A model generated the notes under the pieces. The model was not told where the DNA came from. It searched no databases and saw nothing but the letters and a program-made list of their open reading frames with translations. Both the position numbers and the translations under genes were made by a program. A DNA stretch of 9,700 nt, from NCBI GenBank assembly GCA_023433965.1, contig JAEYTQ010000422.1:1-9700 (forward strand), read 5' to 3'. The stretch is from Pseudomonadota bacterium (GTDB taxonomy: Bacteria; Pseudomonadota; Alphaproteobacteria; Rhizobiales; Xanthobacteraceae). Below are positions 1 through 7,900 of the stretch, one piece after another; positions within the stretch are counted from its first letter, which is position 1, and the number at the start of each line of letters is the position of its first letter.

Positions 1-263
1 ACGAGGCCGGCCGCGATGGTCAGGTTCGAGACCGACAGCACCTGCCGTCCGCCGAAGAGGTCGATCTGCCGCCCGATGCGCGGGCCGAGCATCGCCGAGA
101 GCACCAGCGCGGCCGAGAACGCGCCGAAGATCCAGTTGGAGGAGACGCCGAGGTCGCGCGCCATGGGATCGGCGATCAGCGCCGGCAGATAATAGCTCGA
201 GGCCCAGGCCAGCGTCTGCGTGGTGCCGAGCGCCAGGATGATCGGAAGCTGGCGCTGGGTCAT
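1..263 (-). CDS. MFS transporter, N-terminal part (gene runs off the left edge)
   Basis: This is the first 87 residues of a major facilitator superfamily permease of the inner membrane; the substrate cannot be told. The protein begins MTQRQLPIILALGTTQTLAW. A hydrophobic first helix (about residues 6-30) is followed by a second (about 44-60) and then by a loop reading GPRIGRQIDLFGGRQ. That loop matches the MFS motif A between helices 2 and 3 (G-x3-R-x2-D-x2-G-R). The third helix begins just before the edge. The ATG at 263-261 is preceded by a weak GGGG ribosome site, and no in-frame ATG lies between it and position 300. The gene is divergent from the adenylate cyclase at 423, with 159 bases between. 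The family call is firm from motif and hydropathy; the transported substrate is unknown. Confidence 0.85.
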   Translation of the reverse strand, partial: MTQRQLPIILALGTTQTLAWASSYYLPALIADPMARDLGVSSNWIFGAFSAALVLSAMLGPRIGRQIDLFGGRQVLSVSNLTIAAGL

Positions 264-411
264 ATCCCCGTGCTTCTGGTCGTCTGTGTCATCATTGCAT
301 TTGCCGCCTGGGGCGAGAGCGCGTCAACAGCGTCTGCGGCATATTCGACCTGCTGCCGACGCGAGCCTGTGTGCGTCCGCGCTCGGCCTTTCGCCCGTCA
401 CGAATGCACGC

Positions 412-417
412 CATAAT
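412..417 (+). promoter_or_regulatory. Candidate -10 element of the 423 cyclase gene
   Basis: CATAAT differs from TATAAT at one base and ends five bases before the ATG at 423. A weak -35 candidate (TTTCGC, 389-394) sits 17 bases upstream. No Shine-Dalgarno sequence is visible before the ATG, so transcription may begin at or next to the start codon. This is inference from spacing only. Confidence 0.3.
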
Positions 418-422
418 GGCGC

Positions 423-1682
423 ATGCAATTGACCTCCCGCCTTGCGCTGATGAACTGGCTGACTAGCCAGGGGCTGACGGGCCTTCCGGAAAACGAGCTG
501 CTTCGCGGCTTCTGCGAGCGCTGCTGCGCCGAGGGGCTGGAACTGTCGCGCGGGCTCGTCGTGATCGACACGTTGCACCCGATCTATGAGGGCCGCGGCT
601 TCCGCTGGAGCGATCGCTCCAGCAACGAGAGCGATGCGTTCGAATACGGCTCGACCGCAGACGGCGACGCCGCCAAGAGCTGGCGCCGCTCGGTGTTCTT
701 CCACATGCTCGAGAACGGCCATGACGAGATGGTGATCGATCTCGCCGATGCGCCCTCGATGGATTATTCGCAGATCGGCGAGCTCGCCGAGAAGGGCCAC
801 AAGCACTATCTCGCCTTCGTGCACCGCTTCGGCGAGAACGGCGCGCTCGGCCTGATGGATTGCCTCTATTCCTGCTGGACCACCCGCCGCGACAGCGGTT
901 TCTCTGCTCTCGAGCTGGAAGCCTTGCGCGATCTGGTTCCGGTGCTGGGGCTCGCGATCAAGTCGGCGCAGCAGGTGGACATCGCCCGCACGCTCGGCCG
1001 CGTCTATCTCGGGCGCGATGCTTCGGAGCAGGTGTTGCGTGGGCGCATCTCGCGCGGTGTCACCGAGCGCATCAATGCGGTGCTGTGGTATTCGGATTTG
1101 CGCGGCTCGACCGGGATCAGCGAGAGCATCGGACCCGACGAGATCATTCCGTTCCTCAACGATTACGCGCAGGCCGTGATTGATCCTATCCACGAAGCCG
1201 GTGGCGACGTGCTGAAGCTGATCGGCGACGGCGTGCTCGCGATGTTCTGGGGCGAGGACATGGCGGATGCGCGCCGCGCCGCGCTGCGCGCCGAGCATCT
1301 GTTCCGCAAGAACGTCGCCGCGCTGAATGCGCGGCGCGAGGCCGCCGGCCGTCCGACGACGTCGGCCTATATCGGACTGCACGTCGGCGAGGTCTTCTAC
1401 GGCAATATCGGCAGCGAGGACCGGCTCGACTTCACCGTGGTCGGCCCGACCGTGAACGAGGTCAGCCGCATCGCATCGATGAGCCGCTCGGTCGACCGCG
1501 AGCTCCTGGCCTCATCCGAGTTCTACAAGGGCCTCGATGCCGCCGGCCGCCGCTATCTGGTCTCCACCGGCCGTTATGCGCTGCGCGGCATCGGCCGCGC
1601 GCAGGACCTCTATACGCTGGATCCGGAGGTCGATGCGAGCGAGCCGTTGATGGGGAGCTACGAGCGCTATCTGTCGGGTTAG
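423..1682 (+). CDS. Class III (IIIb-like) adenylate cyclase with N-terminal GAF-like region
   Basis: This is a predicted soluble cyclase making cAMP from ATP, 419 residues. The C-terminal half (about 215-400) is the catalytic domain. Metal-binding aspartates are D225 in YSDLRGST and D269 in KLIGDG. The adenine-reading pair is K265 and T338 (in FTVVG), the Lys/Thr combination of class IIIb adenylate cyclases. N345 and R349 in NEVSRI are the transition-state residues. All six are present, so the enzyme should be active. Residues about 1-190 have no predicted membrane helix and resemble a GAF-like sensory region, which I infer from length and layout only. The ligand is unknown. The gene stands alone: divergent from an MFS gene and convergent with another, with 38 bases between stops. 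Bradyrhizobia carry many such cyclases. The start is supported by position, not by a ribosome site. Confidence 0.88.
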   Translation: MQLTSRLALMNWLTSQGLTGLPENELLRGFCERCCAEGLELSRGLVVIDTLHPIYEGRGFRWSDRSSNESDAFEYGSTADGDAAKSWRRSVFFHMLENGHDEMVIDLADAPSMDYSQIGELAEKGHKHYLAFVHRFGENGALGLMDCLYSCWTTRRDSGFSALELEALRDLVPVLGLAIKSAQQVDIARTLGRVYLGRDASEQVLRGRISRGVTERINAVLWYSDLRGSTGISESIGPDEIIPFLNDYAQAVIDPIHEAGGDVLKLIGDGVLAMFWGEDMADARRAALRAEHLFRKNVAALNARREAAGRPTTSAYIGLHVGEVFYGNIGSEDRLDFTVVGPTVNEVSRIASMSRSVDRELLASSEFYKGLDAAGRRYLVSTGRYALRGIGRAQDLYTLDPEVDASEPLMGSYERYLSG

Positions 1683-1720
1683 GGCAGGCTGCTACAGCAT
1701 ACTCCGCAATGACGGTATCA

Positions 1721-2965
1721 TCAGCACCGCGCCGCCACCTCGTCGCCGACCATGTCCGGCTGCCGGTCCAGCCCCACCGCCGGCGACAACCAGATCACCA
1801 GCGCCTGCACGCCGAACACCGCGGCGGCGAGATAGAGGCAGGCTTCCGCGCTGAAGAGGCCGCCGACGATCGCGCCGAGCGCCGAGCCGAGCGGGCGGGC
1901 GCCGTAGCTCATGATGTTGATGGCGGAGACGCGCCCCAAAAGCCGCGGCGGCGTCACCGACTGGCGCAGCGTCGTGGTCGAGATGACCCATAGGATCGGC
2001 CCGACGCCGAGCAGGAAGAAGCTCGAGGCCGCAAGCCAGGGCGAGGGGACCGGCACCGTCAGCGCCATCACCAGCGCCGCGACGAAGCCGGTGACCGGGC
2101 CGAGGCCGACGACGGTGCCGAAGGCGAGGCGCCGCATCACGCGTGTGGCGAGCAGCGCGCCGATGACCATACCGACGCCGTACATCGTCAGCACCGCGCC
2201 GACGCCGGCCGCGGTCAGGCCGAGATGGCGCACGGCGTAGGGCACGAACACCGCGATCTGCAAGAACCAGCCGGTGTTGAAGATGAACTGGGTGATGAAC
2301 ACCGGCCGCAGCAGCTGGTGGTGAAACACGAAGGCCGCGCCCTCGCGGATGTCCTGGAACGGATGGCGCCGCGGCGCCGGCGTGCGCGCCGGCTCGTAGA
2401 TGCCCGAGAGCAGGACGACGGCCAGTGCCGAGAGCGCGGCCGCAAAGCCGAAGGCCGGGCTTGCGCCCCACCATCCCACCAGCACCCCGCCGAGCGCAGG
2501 CCCGCTCGCGAAGGCGATGGTGCGCGCCAGCTCGATGCGCGCATTCGCCGCCGGCAACAGCTCCGAGTTCACCAGCGAGGGCACCAGCGCCGGCGCGGCC
2601 ACGCTGTAGACCACGGTGCCGCACACTGCCGCGAAGCCGAGCAGCGCCAGCAGCGGCAGGCCGAGAGCGTCCAGCGCCAAGAGCAGCACGACGGCGGCGA
2701 GCGCGGCCGCCCTGAGCGCCTCGGCCCCCGCCATCAGTCGGCGACGGGAGATGCGGTCGGCGAGCACCCCGGCGGGGATGGCGAACAAGACGAAGGGCAG
2801 GGTGAGCGCGGTCTGCAGCAGGCCGGTCTGACCTTCGGCAACCCCCAGCGTCAGCACGGCCACGATCGGCGCCGCAGCGAGGGCAATCTGCTCCGCCGAT
2901 TGCGCCGCGAGATTCGACCAGGCGAGGCGGTTGAAGGTGCCGGGGAGGCGCGGAGGCGTTGACAT
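1721..2965 (-). CDS. MFS efflux transporter, EntS/MFS_3 type
   Basis: This is a 414-residue inner-membrane major facilitator permease, complete, with about 12 hydrophobic segments. The loop after helix 2 reads GVLADRISRRR (66-76), the motif A of the family. The C-terminal half has GVGPILWVIS (from about 318) and LGRVSAIN...PLGS (343-361), typical of the MFS_3 group, which includes enterobactin exporter EntS and macrolide efflux proteins. Export of a small molecule is therefore likely, but no substrate can be named. I chose the ATG at 2965-2963 because AGGA lies nine bases upstream and the protein then starts right before helix 1. A longer open frame to 3094 would add 43 residues of poor quality and run through the mntH operator. 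It is divergent from mntH. Regulation by manganese through the shared spacer is possible but not shown. Confidence 0.86.
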   Translation of the reverse strand: MSTPPRLPGTFNRLAWSNLAAQSAEQIALAAAPIVAVLTLGVAEGQTGLLQTALTLPFVLFAIPAGVLADRISRRRLMAGAEALRAAALAAVVLLLALDALGLPLLALLGFAAVCGTVVYSVAAPALVPSLVNSELLPAANARIELARTIAFASGPALGGVLVGWWGASPAFGFAAALSALAVVLLSGIYEPARTPAPRRHPFQDIREGAAFVFHHQLLRPVFITQFIFNTGWFLQIAVFVPYAVRHLGLTAAGVGAVLTMYGVGMVIGALLATRVMRRLAFGTVVGLGPVTGFVAALVMALTVPVPSPWLAASSFFLLGVGPILWVISTTTLRQSVTPPRLLGRVSAINIMSYGARPLGSALGAIVGGLFSAEACLYLAAAVFGVQALVIWLSPAVGLDRQPDMVGDEVAARC

Positions 2966-2997
2966 GGCGCATATCCTGCAGAGGCAAATTTGCGCCA
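2965..2997 (-). promoter_or_regulatory. Inverted repeat over the ribosome site and start of the MFS gene
   Basis: In the mRNA of the 2965 gene, UGGCGCA (2997-2991) can pair perfectly with UGCGCCA (2971-2965), leaving a 19-base loop that carries the AGGA ribosome site. The second arm ends at the A of the AUG. A perfect 10-bp DNA palindrome, GCAAATTTGC (2984-2993), overlaps the first arm and could be a repressor operator. Either an mRNA switch or a DNA site is possible; neither is proven. Confidence 0.35.
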
Positions 2998-3088
2998 ATA
3001 TTCGTTCCCGACGACCACCAAACCCACCCGCTTCCCGATAAGGGCGAGCCTCACCCGTTCGCGGCGTGGTGCCGGGGGCTAGATGCAG

Positions 3089-3105
3089 TTGCAAATGAGT
3101 TGCAA
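3089..3105 (+). promoter_or_regulatory. Mur/Fur-type operator of mntH
   Basis: TTGCAAATGAGTTGCAA is a 17-bp palindrome in which seven of eight base pairs match around the central G at 3097. TTGCAA half-sites are typical of alphaproteobacterial Mur/Fur boxes. In Bradyrhizobium, mntH is known to be repressed under manganese by Fur (renamed Mur). The box ends 28 bases before the chosen mntH ATG and covers the predicted -35 hexamer, as expected for a repressor site. Confidence 0.7.
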
Positions 3106-3127
3106 TAAGGCCGAACTTGGGTATTCT
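3100..3127 (+). promoter_or_regulatory. Predicted mntH promoter (-35 TTGCAA, -10 TATTCT)
   Basis: The -35 candidate TTGCAA (3100-3105) is the right half of the Mur/Fur-like box. After 16 bases comes TATTCT (3122-3127) as -10. The predicted transcription start falls close to 3134, the A of the ATG. No ribosome site precedes that ATG. The overlap with the operator would let the bound regulator block RNA polymerase. This is a prediction from spacing and hexamer match. Confidence 0.5.
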
Positions 3128-3133
3128 GCCGGC

Positions 3134-4486
3134 ATGGATGCCCGATCACCCCACCTGACGTCCGACAGCGCCGCCTGGCGCGCCGACGCGCCCACCACCA
3201 AAAGCCTCGCCGAGGTCAATGCCACCGTCTCGATCCCGGTTGCCGGCCATTGGTCCCGGCGGCTGCTGGCCTTCGTCGGCCCCGGCTATCTCGTCTCCGT
3301 CGGCTACATGGACCCCGGCAATTGGGCGACCGACCTCGCTGGCGGATCGAAGTTCGGGTACACGCTGCTCTTCGTCATCCTGCTCTCGAATTTGATGGCG
3401 ATCCTGCTCCAGTCGCTCGCCGCGCGGCTCGGCATCGTCACCGACCGCGACCTCGCGCAGGCGTGCCGCGCCTCCTACCCGCCAGCGGTGAACTTCATGC
3501 TGTGGGTCGCCTGCGAGGCGGCGATCATCGCCTGCGATCTCGCCGAGGTGATCGGCACGGCAATCGCGCTGAAATTGTTGTTCGGCATTCCCTTGATCGG
3601 CGGCGCGCTGCTCGCCGCGCTCGACGCCTTCCTGCTGCTGCTCCTGATGAACCGCGGCTTCCGTTTCCTGGAGGCCTTCGTCATCGCGCTGCTCGTGGTG
3701 ATCGCGGTCTGCTTCGGGGTGCAGATCGTTGCTGCGGCCCCGCCGGTGGCGGAGATCCTGCGCGGCTTCATGCCGAAGAGCGAGATCTTCACCAATTCGG
3801 ACATGCTCTACATCGCGATCGGCATCATCGGCGCCACCGTGATGCCGCACAATCTCTACCTGCATTCCTCGATCGTGCAGACCCGCGCTTACGAGCGCAA
3901 CGACACCGGCCGGCGCGAGGCGATCAAATGGGCGACGACGGATTCGACGATCGCACTGATGCTGGCGCTGTTCATCAACGCCGCGATCCTGATCGTGGCG
4001 GCCGCGACCTTCCACACGAGCGGCCATTCGGAAGTGGCCGAAATCGACCAGGCGTTCGAGTTGCTGTCGCCGCTGCTCGGCCTCGGCATCGCCTCGACGC
4101 TGTTTGCTGTCGCGCTGCTCGCCTCGGGCCTCAACTCGACGGTGACTGCGACGCTCGCCGGCCAGATCGTGATGGAAGGTTTTCTCGACCTGCGCCTGCC
4201 GAGCTGGGCCCGCCGCCTACTCACGCGCGGCATCGCCATCATTCCCGTGATCGTCGTGACCGCGATCTATGGCGAGCGCGGCACGGCGGAATTGCTGGTG
4301 TTCAGCCAGGTCGTGCTGTCGATGCAGCTGCCCTTCGCCGTCATCCCACTGGTGCGCTTCGTCTCGGATCGGCGCAAGATGGGGAAGTTCGCGATCCCGA
4401 CGTCGGTCGCCGTGATCGCGTGGATCGTCGCGAGCGTGATCGTCGTCCTGAATTTGAAGCTGTTGTTCGATACGTTGTTCGGGTGA
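3134..4486 (+). CDS. mntH: Manganese transporter MntH (Nramp family)
   Basis: This is a proton-coupled Mn2+ importer of the inner membrane, 450 residues with about 11 membrane helices, the usual size for bacterial MntH. The metal-binding motif of helix 1 is DPGN at 60-63 (D60, N63 as ligands). The helix 6 motif is [12 protein letters not shown], with A234 and M237 in the ligand positions and H239 conserved. Residues 1-40 are a longer-than-usual cytosolic tail. In-frame ATGs at 3083 and 3095 would place the operator inside the coding region, so I prefer 3134 ([10 protein letters not shown]). The gene has its own promoter with a Mur/Fur-like box and is expected to be induced when manganese is low. 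It is divergent from an MFS gene and followed by inverted repeats. Family call is very firm; Mn2+ as main substrate follows from the gene context and from known Bradyrhizobium MntH. Confidence 0.95.
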   Translation: MDARSPHLTSDSAAWRADAPTTKSLAEVNATVSIPVAGHWSRRLLAFVGPGYLVSVGYMDPGNWATDLAGGSKFGYTLLFVILLSNLMAILLQSLAARLGIVTDRDLAQACRASYPPAVNFMLWVACEAAIIACDLAEVIGTAIALKLLFGIPLIGGALLAALDAFLLLLLMNRGFRFLEAFVIALLVVIAVCFGVQIVAAAPPVAEILRGFMPKSEIFTNSDMLYIAIGIIGATVMPHNLYLHSSIVQTRAYERNDTGRREAIKWATTDSTIALMLALFINAAILIVAAATFHTSGHSEVAEIDQAFELLSPLLGLGIASTLFAVALLASGLNSTVTATLAGQIVMEGFLDLRLPSWARRLLTRGIAIIPVIVVTAIYGERGTAELLVFSQVVLSMQLPFAVIPLVRFVSDRRKMGKFAIPTSVAVIAWIVASVIVVLNLKLLFDTLFG

Positions 4487-4505
4487 ATTCGGGGCTGCCG
4501 CTCTC

Positions 4506-4553
4506 GGGTGCGGAGCATCCTGCAAGTTGGTTTGCGCGAGCCTGGCCGCACCC
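4506..4553 (+). repeat. Nested inverted repeat downstream of mntH
   Basis: GGGTGCGG (4506-4513) pairs perfectly with CCGCACCC (4546-4553) across 32 bases. Inside the loop, GCAA and TTGC can form a second short stem. It starts 20 bases after the mntH stop codon and has no T-run behind it, so it may stabilise the mRNA 3' end rather than act as an intrinsic terminator. Confidence 0.4.
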
Positions 4554-4583
4554 TTGCGAGTTCCGCATCGTCCTGTAGCAGAG

Positions 4584-4606
4584 CATTCGTCGCGGAGCGA
4601 CGAATG
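4584..4606 (+). terminator. Strong hairpin, possible mntH terminator or short repeat element
   Basis: CATTCGTCGC and GCGACGAATG (4584-4593, 4597-4606) form a perfect 10-bp stem with a GGA loop. It is followed by ACGG and then CTTTTC, a weak T-run. It lies 97 bases after the mntH stop. The perfect arms could equally mark a dispersed palindromic repeat. Which of the two it is cannot be told from one copy. Confidence 0.45.
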
Positions 4607-4611
4607 ACGGC

Positions 4612-4639
4612 TTTTCAATTGGTACGAAGAGGGTATACT
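4612..4639 (+). promoter_or_regulatory. Candidate promoter of the cyclase-P450 operon
   Basis: TATACT (4634-4639) matches the -10 consensus at five of six bases. TTTTCA (4612-4617), 16 bases upstream, matches the -35 consensus at four of six. Copies of TTCAATTG at 4614-4621 and 4643-4650 overlap the -35 and the expected start point. Transcription from here would leave a leader of about 230 bases before the micro-ORF. Inference only. Confidence 0.3.
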
Positions 4640-4650
4640 ACCTTCAATTG
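4614..4650 (+). repeat. 8-bp direct repeat flanking a -10 box
   Basis: TTCAATTG occurs at 4614-4621 and again at 4643-4650, with starts 29 bases apart. Each copy contains the palindrome CAATTG. GGTA (4621-4624) and TACC (4639-4642) add an inner inverted pair. The arrangement resembles paired binding sites of a regulator straddling a promoter. Confidence 0.35.
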
Positions 4651-4789
4651 CTTCAGGCCGTAGATTGCTGACGGGCCGCATTATGACATTGCGTTTTTCA
4701 GAATTGATTTTACTCCCGGCGGGATAATCGGCGGTCCCGCGCCGGAGTCAGTGCGCCGATCGCATTTTCTCCGGATACGTCTTTGGGTT

Positions 4790-4809
4790 GTGCGCGAGAG
4801 TTGGCGCAC
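4790..4809. promoter_or_regulatory. Palindrome GTGCGC-N8-GCGCAC, possible operator or leader hairpin
   Basis: Perfect 6-bp arms at 4790-4795 and 4804-4809 are separated by eight bases, 68 bases before the micro-ORF start. It could be a dimeric regulator site or a hairpin in the operon leader. A stem this short and GC-rich can occur by chance in such DNA. Confidence 0.25.
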
Positions 4810-4877
4810 GGAGCCGTGGCGATGCCATTGGCTGATGGAATGTTTTCGACTGCGCAGGTTCACGTCCTGGAAGGACG

Positions 4878-4940
4878 ATGATCAGGCCAGAAAGCGTCGA
4901 TTGCTGCGTTGAAATCATTGATGAGTGTGCGCTGCCGTGA
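4878..4940 (+). CDS. Possible 20-residue leader peptide coupled to the cyclase-ATPase gene
   Basis: An ATG at 4878 follows GGAAGGA (4869-4875), the best ribosome site in this spacer, though its spacing to the ATG is slightly tight. The frame codes for 20 residues and stops at TGA 4938-4940, two bases before the ATG of the large regulator (TGAccATG). The peptide is acidic and has three cysteines (positions 9, 10 and 17). The regulator's own ATG lacks a ribosome site, so ribosomes finishing this ORF may be what starts translation of the regulator. It may be a true leader peptide, or simply a chance frame with a good ribosome site. No homologue is known to me. Confidence 0.4.
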   Translation: MIRPESVDCCVEIIDECALP

Positions 4941-4942
4941 CC

Positions 4943-7900
4943 ATGTGTCCCGCGTGTTCAGCCCGTATCTCCCGCGAGCATCGCTTCTGCTCCCAATGCG
5001 GCGCGCGTCTCGATCGTGCCACGGAGCAGGCCTCCGCTCAGTCGGCCGCCAATGCAATCGCGAGGGATGCGCGGGCTATTCCGCTGCACGCACAGGCCGC
5101 GGTTCGGCCACGGATGTTGACCGAAAACAAGCAGGTCAGCGTTCTCTTCGTCGACGTCTGCGACTCGACCTCGCTGCTGCAGTATTCCGACCCTGAAGAC
5201 TCCCGCAACTTTCTCGGCAAGACGCTGAACCATCTGGCCGAGGCGGTCGGGACGTATGGCGGTACGGTGAGCCAGTTGCTCGGCGATGGGCTCGTCGCCT
5301 TGTTCGGTGCGCCCGTGGCGCAGGAGGATCACGCCCTGCGGGCGTGCCTTGCCGCCCTCAAGATGCAGCGAACGATCATTCCCGGCCACGAGGTGGAGGG
5401 CGTGGCCAGCCCGATGCTGCGCATCGGTATCAATTCCGGCGAGGTCCTCGTCGGCGTCGTCGGACAATATGGCTGGTCGCATTACGGTGCGGACGGCAAG
5501 ACGATCCACCTGGCGTCGCGGCTCGAAAAGATGGCCGCGCCAGGTGGCATTCTGATCAGCGCCGCGACGCAGCGCCTCGTCGCGCAGCAGATCGACACGC
5601 GGCCGGTGGGGATGCGGTCGGTCCGCGGGCTGGATGATCCCATCGAACTTCATGAAGTCCTGGTCGCCACCGAAAGTTCGGCTGCGGCGCCGATGACGCG
5701 CAAGCAGCGCTGGGCGCCGCTGGTCGGCCGCGAGGAATCCTTGCGGATCCTGGCGGGGGACCTCGACGCCGTCCGGACCGGCACCATGCGAACGATCGGA
5801 CTGTGCGGAGACGCCGGGATCGGCAAGTCCCGATTGATCGCCGACTGGATCTCCGCGCTCGCAAGCCAGGGTATCGAGGTCTGCGTTGCGCAGGCGAGAA
5901 GTTACGGCAGCGCGCGCGCCTACAGCACCGCCGCCGACCTGATCGCGAGCCTGGCAGGGCTGCCGCAGGCGAGCGTGGCGGACGCAGGATCGGTGAGGCA
6001 GGCCCTGGCGGCCGAATGGCCCCCCGAGGGCGCCGTGCATCTCGCCGCAGTCAATGATCTGCTGGGGCTGGCCGCGCCGGACGAGGCCTGGCTGGCGCTG
6101 AGCCCGGCCCAGCGGCGGCGCCGAATTGGCGAGGCTTTGTTGTGGCTCGTGCGCAGACGCACCCAGGCGGGAACGTTCGTGCTGGTGCTCGAGGACGTTT
6201 TCCTGGCCGACCGCGAAAGCCAGCGGCTGTTCGAGGCGCTGCTTCCGAAGCTCCAGGGACTGCCGATCCTGGTTTGTGTCAGCTACCGGACTGATTTCGA
6301 ACATCAGTGGCGACAGGTCCCCTGGTTTGCAGAGCGCGTGATCGAGCCTTTGCGCGACGGTGAGATGCTCCGGCTCGCGCGCGCTCTGCTGGGGGATGAT
6401 CTATCCGTGCTCGGCGTCATGAACGAACTGGTCGCGCGCGCCGACGGCAATCCGTTCTTCCTCGAGCAACTGGTCATCACGATGATCGACGACGGCTCGC
6501 TCGAGGGAACGCCGGGTGCATATCGGTTGCAGCGGCCGCCCGGAGAGTTGCGCGCGCCGGGCTCGATCGCGGCTGTGATCGGCGCACGCGTCGACAGGCT
6601 GCCCGAGGCGGCCAAGTCCGCGCTCGAGGCTGCGGCGATCCTCGGCGATCCCATCACGCGCGAACTGATCGCGTCGATGCAGGCCGTCGATGTCGGGCGT
6701 TCCGAGGAATTGCTGGGCCTGTGCGTTGCCTCCGGCTTGCTGGCAGGACAGGATCAGGTGCGCGGTCAGCTCGAGCAGCACGCGTTCGCATTTCGCCATG
6801 CGCTGGTGCGCGATGTCGTGCTCGGCGCTCTGACGCGCGCGCGGCTCAAGGCGCTGCATCGGCAGGCCTTCCTCGCGTTGCATGCGCGTCCGGGGGCGAC
6901 CGAGGCGGACGTCGCTCCGGCGCTGGCGTACCATGCCTTCAAAGGCGAGGAATGGGAGCAGGCGGCGAGATACACCGTCAAGTCGATGGCGCGTGCCATC
7001 TCGCGTTCGGCCAATCAGGAAGCACTCCAGCTGTTCGAGAGGGGGCTTCAGGCCGCGCACCGGGTCGACGACAGCTCGATTGCGCGGGCGCTGGAGCTCG
7101 CGCTGCGGCTGGAAGCCATCGGGGCCATGCTGGCGCTCGGGCAGATCGACGACATCTTCAGCAATATGGAACGTGCGGAAGCCATCGCGGTGCAGCTGAA
7201 CGATCAGCGAGCCCGAGCGGCGGTGTCGACCGAGACGGCGGTGTTCCTGTGGATGCGCGGACGCTTCGAGCAAGGTCTGCGGCATGCCTCACGGGGTCTC
7301 GAGGCGGCCCGGCTCGCGCAACGCCGTCACATGATGATGGCGGCGCATCAGACCCGCCTCATGCACCTTCATGCTCTCGGCCGCTATGCAGAGGCAGCCA
7401 CGGAGGGCCAGATTCTGCTCTCCGACTTCGGTCCGGAGCTCTCGGCGCATTGTGTTCAACCCGGATGGGCCGCCATCCCCATCATCAATCTCTATGCGTT
7501 TCACGCCAGCACGCTCTGGCGCCTGGGAGACGGTGCAGCCGGCCACGCGATCTGTGCCAAGGCCTATGAGATCCTGTCGAACATCGACCATCCCTATTCC
7601 CGTCTGCTGATCGACACCGTCCAGGCGCAGATCTGGATCGAAAGCCGGGAGCTCGATCGTGCCGAGACCCTGATGCGCACGGGCGTGCAGCAATGCATGA
7701 CGTACAACGTCCCGACCATGCTTTCGGTCTGCACCGGTGTCCTCGGCAGCGCGCTCGCGCGCAACCGCAAGGCCGCCGAGGCCGCGACGCTGCTGGAGAA
7801 GGGGTTCGCCGATCGCATCTACCAGGCGGCCGGGCCCTATGGCCGCACGTTCATGCGCGTCAGCCTGGGCGTCGCCTATCGCAAGCTCGATCGGTTTGAC

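Larger units (their letters stand above)
4487..4877. other. Spacer between mntH and the cyclase-P450 operon
   Basis: I see no convincing conventional gene in these 391 bases. Short open frames on either strand have no family features, no good ribosome site and unconvincing codon use. The stretch holds two inverted repeats close behind mntH, a TATACT box inside an 8-bp direct repeat, and a GTGCGC-N8-GCGCAC palindrome, each listed separately. By eye, 4610-4720 is richer in A and T than the flanking genes, consistent with a promoter region for the operon to the right. Confidence 0.6.

Noticed and set aside
324..1382. A 352-codon minus-strand frame across the first cyclase
   Set aside because: High-GC antisense frames stay open by codon bias. 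The plus-strand cyclase explains the region with all catalytic residues.
1683..1720. A bidirectional terminator between the converging cyclase and MFS genes
   Set aside because: I could find no inverted repeat with a T-run in these 38 bases.
1692..2987. A 431-codon open frame on the minus strand overlapping the MFS gene
   Set aside because: It is rich in Arg, Gly and Ala with no hydrophobic pattern, and is a shifted-frame shadow of the MFS gene at 1721-2965, which has real family motifs.
3083..3133. Upstream in-frame ATGs (3083, 3095) for mntH
   Set aside because: They would put the Mur/Fur-like box and the predicted promoter inside the coding sequence.
3250..4578. A 442-codon plus-strand frame across mntH
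   Set aside because: It is Arg-rich and has no membrane pattern; it is the +1 shadow of mntH.
4681..4863. A 60-codon minus-strand frame in the spacer
   Set aside because: It has no evident ribosome site and no recognisable features, and it lies across probable regulatory DNA.
4925..4942. GTG starts at 4925 and 4937 for the fusion regulator
   Set aside because: No ribosome site precedes either, and the ATG at 4943 directly follows the stop of the leader ORF and starts the zinc ribbon. They remain possible.
4958..6304. A 448-codon minus-strand frame opposite the fusion regulator
   Set aside because: No family features and it lies wholly opposite recognisable cyclase and ATPase domains.
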